Of a DNA stretch of 10,194 nt, positions 5,654 through 10,194 are shown piece after piece; positions within the stretch are counted from its first letter, which is position 1, and each line of letters opens with the position of its first letter. The notes under the pieces are model-generated. The model was not told the origin of the DNA. It saw only the letters and a list, made by a program, of their open reading frames with translations, and did not search any database. Origin of the DNA: an uncultured euryarchaeote (GTDB taxonomy: Archaea; Thermoplasmatota; Poseidoniia; Poseidoniales; Thalassarchaeaceae); contig CALCEF010000360.1 of the NCBI GenBank assembly GCA_937901365.1, forward strand, positions 1 to 10,194, given 5' to 3'. Position numbers and translations under genes: made by a program.

Positions 5654-7396
5654 ATGAGTGACGAAAATGGAGTGATTTACCGTATTTCTGGACCTGTGGT
5701 GACGGCCACAGGCATCCGTTCACGGATGTATGAAGTTGTACGAGTAGGACATGAAGGATTGATGGGCGAAGTGATCGAATTACACGGTGACAAGTCTGTT
5801 ATTCAAGTGTATGAAGATACGTCCGGCATCCGCCCGGGCGAGCCGGTGGTACGCACCGGTCAGACGCTATCGGTACAGTTGGGGCCGGGTCTGCTAACGC
5901 AGATTTACGACGGTATCCAACGCCCACTACCGGTATTGGAGAAGACCATGGGTACCTTCATCGAACGTGGTGTCGATGCCGATGGGCTCGACCTTGAGAA
6001 GGTCTGGGACTTTGAAGCGACTGTTTCAGTCGGCGACGAAGTCGCTCCTGGTGCAGTGATTGGAACGGTCCAAGAGACCGAAACCATCGTTCACAAAGTC
6101 ATGCTGCCTCCAAACCACAGTGGTAAAGTCGCTAGCATCGAAAGCGGTTCGTTCAACGTCACTCAAACGGTCTGCACTCTAGAAGATGGTACTGAAATTC
6201 AAATGATGCAAAAGTGGCCGGTTCGAACACCTCGCCCTTACCATCAGAAGTATGCGCCAGATACACCGCTCGTCACCGGTATGCGCATTTTGGATTTCTT
6301 GTTCCCACTCGCCAAGGGTGGTGCAGCAGGTATCCCTGGACCATTCGGTTCCGGAAAGACAGTCACACAGCAATCGCTGGCCAAGTATTCTGATGCCCAG
6401 ATTGTGGTCTACATCGGTTGCGGTGAGCGCGGTAACGAGATGACTGAAGTGTTGGATGAATTCCCCCACTTGATCGATCCAAACACGGGCAAACCACTGA
6501 TGAATCGGACCGTGATGATTGCCAACACATCGAACATGCCTGTGGCAGCTCGTGAAGCATCTGTGTATACTGGAATCACCATTGCAGAATATTTCCGTGA
6601 CATGGGTTATGACGTGGCTTTGATGGCCGACTCGACCAGTCGATGGGCCGAAGCAATGCGTGAAATCAGCAGTCGTCTAGAAGAGATGCCTGGTGAAGAA
6701 GGATATCCTGCATATTTGTCCAGTCGCTTGGCTGAATTCTACGAGCGTGCAGGTCGTGTTGAAACACTCGAGGGCGAAGACGGTTCAGTTACAGTGATTG
6801 GTGCTGTGTCCCCACCCGGTGGTGACATCAGTGAGCCGGTATCACAAGGTACACTGCGAATTGTCAAGGTTTTCTGGGGATTGGATGCAGGTCTGGCGCG
6901 ACAACGCCACTTCCCTGCAATCAATTGGTTGAGTTCTTACTCGCTTTACCCGCAGAGCCTTGATCAGTGGTTCCGTGACAACATCGCCAGCGACTTCCCT
7001 GAAATCCGAACAGAGATTAGCAGCCTACTACAAGTTGAGGCTGAACTGCAAGAAATTGTGCAGTTGGTCGGTTCGGATGCATTGCCAGTGGACCAACAAC
7101 TGACGCTTGAGGTCGCACGTATGATTCGTGAGTTCTTCTTGCAGCAGAACGGATTCCACGAAGTAGATGCATATTCAGGTCTTGAACAACAATACAAGAT
7201 GGCCAAGGCCATTCTGACATTCCAAGATTCAGCGAAGAAGGCACTTGCAGCCGGTGGTCAATTGGAAGACGTTGTCAACGTCCCCGCTCGAACCAACCTG
7301 ATGCGTGACCGATTCGAGGCAGGTTATCTTGACCGAGTTGATGGCTTGGTTGATGAAATGAACAAACAAATTGCCGCAGCGGCGGAGGACAACTAG
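5654..7396 (+). CDS. atpA: A-type ATP synthase catalytic subunit A
   Basis: 580 residues, standard size. This subunit makes or splits ATP in the A3B3 head. The N-terminal beta-barrel begins near [18 protein letters not shown]. The extra non-homologous domain that separates A subunits from F-type beta lies at about 115-190. The P-loop is GPFGSGKT at 229-236 (Lys K235), the GER motif GCGERGNEM carries catalytic E258, and Walker [18 protein letters not shown] gives D326. The phosphate-contacting [14 protein letters not shown] region follows. All catalytic residues are present, with no intein at the P-loop, a known intein site in some archaeal homologues. The start at 5654 follows GGAAGTGA (5640-5647). 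The TAG stop lies inside the atpB Shine-Dalgarno sequence (TAGGAGGG), so A and B are likely translationally coupled at equal stoichiometry. Confidence 0.98.
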   Translation: MSDENGVIYRISGPVVTATGIRSRMYEVVRVGHEGLMGEVIELHGDKSVIQVYEDTSGIRPGEPVVRTGQTLSVQLGPGLLTQIYDGIQRPLPVLEKTMGTFIERGVDADGLDLEKVWDFEATVSVGDEVAPGAVIGTVQETETIVHKVMLPPNHSGKVASIESGSFNVTQTVCTLEDGTEIQMMQKWPVRTPRPYHQKYAPDTPLVTGMRILDFLFPLAKGGAAGIPGPFGSGKTVTQQSLAKYSDAQIVVYIGCGERGNEMTEVLDEFPHLIDPNTGKPLMNRTVMIANTSNMPVAAREASVYTGITIAEYFRDMGYDVALMADSTSRWAEAMREISSRLEEMPGEEGYPAYLSSRLAEFYERAGRVETLEGEDGSVTVIGAVSPPGGDISEPVSQGTLRIVKVFWGLDAGLARQRHFPAINWLSSYSLYPQSLDQWFRDNIASDFPEIRTEISSLLQVEAELQEIVQLVGSDALPVDQQLTLEVARMIREFFLQQNGFHEVDAYSGLEQQYKMAKAILTFQDSAKKALAAGGQLEDVVNVPARTNLMRDRFEAGYLDRVDGLVDEMNKQIAAAAEDN

Positions 7397-7407
7397 GAGG
7401 GATTTGA

Positions 7408-8787
7408 ATGAGTGGAAAGGAATATCGAACAATTACAGACGTCAAGGGACCTCTTGTTTTCCTAGAGAAGACAGAACCTGTAGCATATGGTGAAATCGTG
7501 CAATTGCGCCTCACCGATGGCAGTATGAAGAATGGACAAGTTCTCGATACAAGCGACGACATGGTTGTCGTACAGGTATTCGAAGGCACAGCAGGTGTCG
7601 ATTTGGGTACTGGTGTGAAGTTCATGGGTGACGTGTTCAAGCTCCCTGTGAGTAAGGATCTCATCGGTCGAATTCTCGATGGAGCAGGTCGCCCGCGTGA
7701 CGGTGGTCCAGCCATCGTTGCAGAAGGTGAAGCAGACATCATCGGTGCTGCGATTAACCCATACAGCCGCCAATCACCTCACGATTTCATCCAAACTGGA
7801 ATCAGTGCCATCGATTGCTGCACAACCCTTGTTCGTGGACAGAAGTTACCAATTTTCAGTGCTTCAGGTCTACCACACAACGACATTGCCCTTCAGATTG
7901 CACGACAAGCCAAGTTGAAGGACAGCGATGAAGAGTTCATTGTGGTGTTCTGCGCAATGGGAATCACTGCTGAAGAATACAATTTCTTCAGAAGTGACTT
8001 GGAGCGAACGGGTGCTCTTGAAAATGCGGTTTTGTTCGTCAATCTAGCCGACGACCCAGCCGTCGAGCGATTGATTACACCCAGATTGGCTCTAACCGCT
8101 GCAGAATATCTTGCATTTGAGCACGATTACCACGTTCTGGTTGTCTACACGGACGTCACAAACTATTGTGATGCTCTGCGTCAAATCGGTGCAGCTCGTG
8201 AAGAAGTGCCAGGGCGCCGTGGATATCCCGGATACATGTACACAGATTTGGCCATGCTCTACGAGCGAGCCGGTTTGGTGAAGGGTAAGAAGGGAAGTAT
8301 CACACAGTTCCCGATTCTAACCATGCCCGGTGACGATATCACACACCCAATCCCTGACCTTTCTGGATATATTACAGAAGGACAAATTGTGATTTCTCGT
8401 GAATTGCACGGTTCAGGTATCTATCCGCCAATCAACGTTCTTCCAAGCCTTTCGCGATTGATGGGTGGTTGTATCGGTGAAAAGACAACCCGTGAGGATC
8501 ACAAATCTGTATCGGACCAAATGTATGCTGCATACGCGCAAGGACGTGAACTGCGAGGTCTTGTGGCCATTGTCGGTGAAGATGCATTGAACGAACGTGA
8601 CAAACAGCTACTAGATTTCTCGGGTTTGTTTGAGGACAAGTTCCTTCGCCAAAGTCGAGACGAGGATCGTTCAATCGATGAGACCCTAGACCTGTGCTGG
8701 GATCTCATGCAGAATATTTCGACCAAGTATCTGGTTCGTCTTGACCAGAAGTGGATTGACAAATATCACCCTACTGAAAAGAAGTGA
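7408..8787 (+). CDS. atpB: A-type ATP synthase subunit B (non-catalytic head subunit)
   Basis: 459 residues, usual for AtpB. It alternates with AtpA in the A3B3 head and contributes to the catalytic interface. It opens with [20 protein letters not shown], as the family does. The P-loop position is the degenerate [10 protein letters not shown] (150-159), lacking GKT as expected for the non-catalytic subunit. Also seen are [16 protein letters not shown], the [20 protein letters not shown] segment and PSLSRLMGG, in which R350 is the arginine finger that reaches into the AtpA site; the residue number even matches the bacterial V-type homologue. The start at 7408 is served by GGAGGG (7396-7401) overlapping the atpA stop. 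There is no truncation or frameshift. It is followed 36 nt later by atpD. Confidence 0.98.
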   Translation: MSGKEYRTITDVKGPLVFLEKTEPVAYGEIVQLRLTDGSMKNGQVLDTSDDMVVVQVFEGTAGVDLGTGVKFMGDVFKLPVSKDLIGRILDGAGRPRDGGPAIVAEGEADIIGAAINPYSRQSPHDFIQTGISAIDCCTTLVRGQKLPIFSASGLPHNDIALQIARQAKLKDSDEEFIVVFCAMGITAEEYNFFRSDLERTGALENAVLFVNLADDPAVERLITPRLALTAAEYLAFEHDYHVLVVYTDVTNYCDALRQIGAAREEVPGRRGYPGYMYTDLAMLYERAGLVKGKKGSITQFPILTMPGDDITHPIPDLSGYITEGQIVISRELHGSGIYPPINVLPSLSRLMGGCIGEKTTREDHKSVSDQMYAAYAQGRELRGLVAIVGEDALNERDKQLLDFSGLFEDKFLRQSRDEDRSIDETLDLCWDLMQNISTKYLVRLDQKWIDKYHPTEKK

Positions 8788-8823
8788 TTGTAGCGTTAGG
8801 GAATCGATAGGAGGTGAGGAATC

Positions 8824-9441
8824 ATGGCACTGGACATCAAACCCACACGCTCCGAACTCATCAACCTGAAGCGCCGAATCAAACAAACGCAGAATGGGTA
8901 CAATCTCTTGAAACTGAAGAGAGATGGTTTGTTCCATGAATTCCGGACTCTTCTTTCTGAAATGATTGAGGCTAGAGAGGGATTGGTTTCGACCTACAGG
9001 GAAGCGGTCCAAGCAATCAGTTTGGCCGGAGCCATTGAAGGTGGTTTGGCAGTGAAGAGTGCTGCAATCGCCATTTCCAATCGACCAGAGGTTGAAGTGA
9101 ATCCACGAAACATCATGGGTGTTGTAGTACCCAGTGTTCAAGGATCTAATCTCACCAGCACAATCAGTGAACGTGGCATGGGTCTAATCGGTGGTTCAGC
9201 CTATATCGATGAAGCCGCAGATGCGTATTCTGATCTGATTGGCAACATTGTAAAAGCGGCTGAGATGGAAGCCACATTGAAGCGTCTATTGGTCGAAATT
9301 GAGGCAACAAAACGCCGTGTGAACGCACTTGAATTCAAGGTCATCCCAGAGATGAAGGAAGCACAATCTTTCATCCAACTTCGACTTGAGGAGATGGAAC
9401 GTGAAGAGACCTTCCGTCTAAAGCGATTCAAGAACAAATGA
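8824..9441 (+). CDS. atpD: A-type ATP synthase subunit D (central rotor shaft)
   Basis: 205 residues, normal for AtpD, which forms the long antiparallel coiled-coil shaft inside the A3B3 head and binds AtpF and AtpC below. The conserved opening IKPTRSELINLKRRIKQTQN and LLKLKRDGLFHEF (residues 5-42) form the first helix. The middle contains SLAGAIEGG and a short globular part (about 65-130). The C-terminal helix has LLVEIEATKRRVNALEFKVI followed by PEMKEAQSFIQLRLEEMERE and ends FRLKRFKNK. The start at 8824 follows a near-perfect Shine-Dalgarno sequence AGGAGGTGA (8809-8817). It is the last gene of the operon; its stop codon is inside a perfect 10-bp stem-loop. Confidence 0.97.
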   Translation: MALDIKPTRSELINLKRRIKQTQNGYNLLKLKRDGLFHEFRTLLSEMIEAREGLVSTYREAVQAISLAGAIEGGLAVKSAAIAISNRPEVEVNPRNIMGVVVPSVQGSNLTSTISERGMGLIGGSAYIDEAADAYSDLIGNIVKAAEMEATLKRLLVEIEATKRRVNALEFKVIPEMKEAQSFIQLRLEEMEREETFRLKRFKNK

Positions 9442-9462
9442 GCAGGACCTATGGTCCTGCTC
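9440..9462 (+). terminator. Perfect 10-bp stem-loop at the atpD stop codon, candidate operon 3' end
   Basis: GAGCAGGACC (9440-9449), loop TAT (9450-9452), GGTCCTGCTC (9453-9462). All ten pairs match and a U-G pair (9439/9463) can extend the stem, so the atpD TGA is part of the 5' arm. It is the strongest RNA fold I see in the window. No T-run follows, so it is not a classical intrinsic terminator; archaeal RNA polymerase normally stops at U-tracts. A 3'-end stabiliser or processing site for the atp mRNA is at least as likely. Confidence 0.5.
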
Positions 9463-9485
9463 GATACTCTACACAAGCGTGGGTC

Positions 9486-9491
9486 ATATAT
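9486..9491 (+). promoter_or_regulatory. Candidate TATA box for the S2P-like gene
   Basis: ATATAT in the 88-nt gap after atpD. Its spacing predicts a start near 9514, inside the palindrome 9510-9528 and about 16 nt before the ATG. If real, the S2P-like gene has its own promoter and is not simply the tail of the ATP synthase operon. Supported by AT-richness and spacing only. Confidence 0.35.
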
Positions 9492-9509
9492 CGGTTGATG
9501 GGCCGGCAA

Positions 9510-9528
9510 GTCCCACCAGAGGTGGGAC
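9510..9528 (+). promoter_or_regulatory. Palindrome containing the Shine-Dalgarno site of the S2P-like gene
   Basis: GTCCCACC (9510-9517), loop AGA (9518-9520), GGTGGGAC (9521-9528): a perfect 8-bp stem with a 3-nt loop. The 3' arm holds GGTGG, the only Shine-Dalgarno candidate for ATG 9530, which follows one base after the stem. Both design and core sequence parallel 784-798 before atpH. It could mask the ribosome binding site in RNA or be an operator at the transcription start. Confidence 0.5.
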
Positions 9529-9529
9529 C

Positions 9530-10194
9530 ATGGCTGAGTCGGACGCGCTCGAACCACTCCGTATCGATGCGGATTTGTGGTCACATCGCGATTTACTAGA
9601 GCGCATCATCAGTCGCTGGTTTCACGTCATCGAAGAAGCCCACGACGTCGAAATTGGTTGGCAGGTCCAACTTGCAAATGGCCAAGATAATGCCGATACT
9701 GCATTACGTGCTTTGAATCAGCATTTAAGGGGCCTTTCTTGGATTGCTGTTCTACAAGAAGGGAAGCCATACGATTTGGTCATATTACCCGAACCGCCTC
9801 AAGGTGAAGGTCTCTCAAGTGGACAATCTTTTGCTGTTTGGACCGTTTTCACATTTTTCTTAACACTGGCTGGTGCTGCTTGGTTACAATTGCAGGATAC
9901 GAGCCTAATGTTGACAGATTCAAGTCTGCTCATTGAAGCATTTTGTTGGTTTGCACTTCCCATCTCAGTTGTGATGTTCATCGGCAGTGATCTCCGCCGC
10001 CGAATCGGTTTGCGAACCGGTGTGGATTTGGGTTATCATATTCCTCTTGCAGTGCCCTTTTTCATGTCTCCTGCCAACCCCATTTGGCCATTCGGTGTCA
10101 TTGGATTTACCAGCCAAAGGCGAATGGATTTGATGACTTTCTGGGATCGGAAATCGTTGGCGTTGATTACCCTAATCGCTCCATTGACAATGAT
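9530..10194 (+). CDS. Site-2-protease-like (M50) membrane protein lacking HExxH, N-terminal part
   Basis: 221 codons from ATG 9530 to the window edge without a stop. Residues 1-100 are a soluble domain like the one preceding the membrane core in archaeal S2P-family proteins, including EIGWQVQLANG and YDLVILPEPP. Membrane segments follow at about 101-121 (FAVWTVFTFFLTLAGAAWLQ) and 133-151. After the second, LPISVVMFIGSDLRRRIGLR then TGVD (143-166) aligns with the family's HE-GH---ARR-GV active-site helix: from the expected first His (residue 152) to the conserved Gly (164) the spacing is the expected 13 residues, yet the metal ligands read G-S-D-L-R. Downstream, IPLAVPF, PFGVIGF and FWDRKSLALITLIAPL (204-219) mirror the family's IP-P, FG-FGA and R-ALFDI---GPL blocks. 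Family assignment is from remembered patterns; the C-terminal NPDG region is outside the window. If correct, this is a probably inactive homologue. Confidence 0.6.
   Translation, partial: MAESDALEPLRIDADLWSHRDLLERIISRWFHVIEEAHDVEIGWQVQLANGQDNADTALRALNQHLRGLSWIAVLQEGKPYDLVILPEPPQGEGLSSGQSFAVWTVFTFFLTLAGAAWLQLQDTSLMLTDSSLLIEAFCWFALPISVVMFIGSDLRRRIGLRTGVDLGYHIPLAVPFFMSPANPIWPFGVIGFTSQRRMDLMTFWDRKSLALITLIAPLTM

Noticed and set aside
6338..6361. Possible intein at the AtpA P-loop
   Set aside because: Some archaeal AtpA proteins carry an intein here, but GPFGSGKT runs uninterrupted into the next conserved blocks and the length is normal.
7852..7884. Damaged P-loop in atpB
   Set aside because: FSASGLPHN without GKT is the normal state of the non-catalytic B subunit, not a mutation.
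8764..8788. ATCAC/GTGAT inverted repeat near the atpB stop
   Set aside because: Five base pairs with a 14-nt loop is too weak to call a terminator or regulatory fold.
1..10194. CRISPR arrays, insertion sequences, tRNA or rRNA genes, defence genes
   Set aside because: No direct repeat series, transposase-like protein, tRNA-like cloverleaf or rRNA-like stretch was seen; nearly all sequence is explained by the eleven genes.

Overview
This window carries a complete archaeal A-type (A1AO) ATP synthase operon on the + strand. A divergent SAM-dependent methyltransferase lies on its left and a co-oriented, site-2-protease-like membrane protein on its right; both run off the window edges. The operon proves an archaeal (or A/V-type ATPase-bearing) genome. 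The gene order H-I-K-E-C-F-A-B-D is the euryarchaeal one. Balanced base composition by eye, compact gaps, a UbiE/MenG-like methyltransferase and an archaeal S2P-like neighbour suggest a mesophilic, respiring member of the Thermoplasmata side of Euryarchaeota. Marine Group II (Poseidoniales) is my best guess, but the lineage is inferred from overall look and not proven by a marker gene.

Layout. Minus strand 1-665: 3'-truncated UbiE/MenG-like methyltransferase. 666-802: divergent intergenic region with an AT-rich TATA candidate, a 7-bp inverted repeat and a small perfect palindrome that contains the atpH Shine-Dalgarno sequence. Plus strand 803-9441: atpH, atpI, atpK, atpE, atpC, atpF, atpA, atpB, atpD. 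All gaps inside the operon are 9-46 nt and nearly every gene has a good Shine-Dalgarno sequence, so this looks like one transcription unit. A perfect 10-bp stem-loop overlaps the atpD stop codon. 9442-9529: short gap with a TATA candidate and another palindrome containing a Shine-Dalgarno sequence. 9530 to the end: N-terminal 221 codons of an M50/S2P-like membrane protein whose HExxH position reads GSDLR.

How the genes work together. AtpK forms the rotor ring and AtpI the static ion-channel subunit in the membrane. AtpC, AtpF and AtpD form the central stalk, AtpE and AtpH the paired peripheral stalks, and AtpA3B3 the catalytic head. The usual key residues are present: AtpA P-loop K235, E258 and D326; AtpB arginine finger R350; AtpI channel arginine R612; AtpK carboxylate E90. 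The machine therefore looks intact. A quinone-type methyltransferase next to it would fit a respiratory neighbourhood.

I found no CRISPR, mobile element, tRNA, rRNA or defence system. The most interesting signals are small: a shared palindrome design at the start of both + strand transcription units, stem-loops flanking atpK, and an apparently catalytically dead S2P-like protein.
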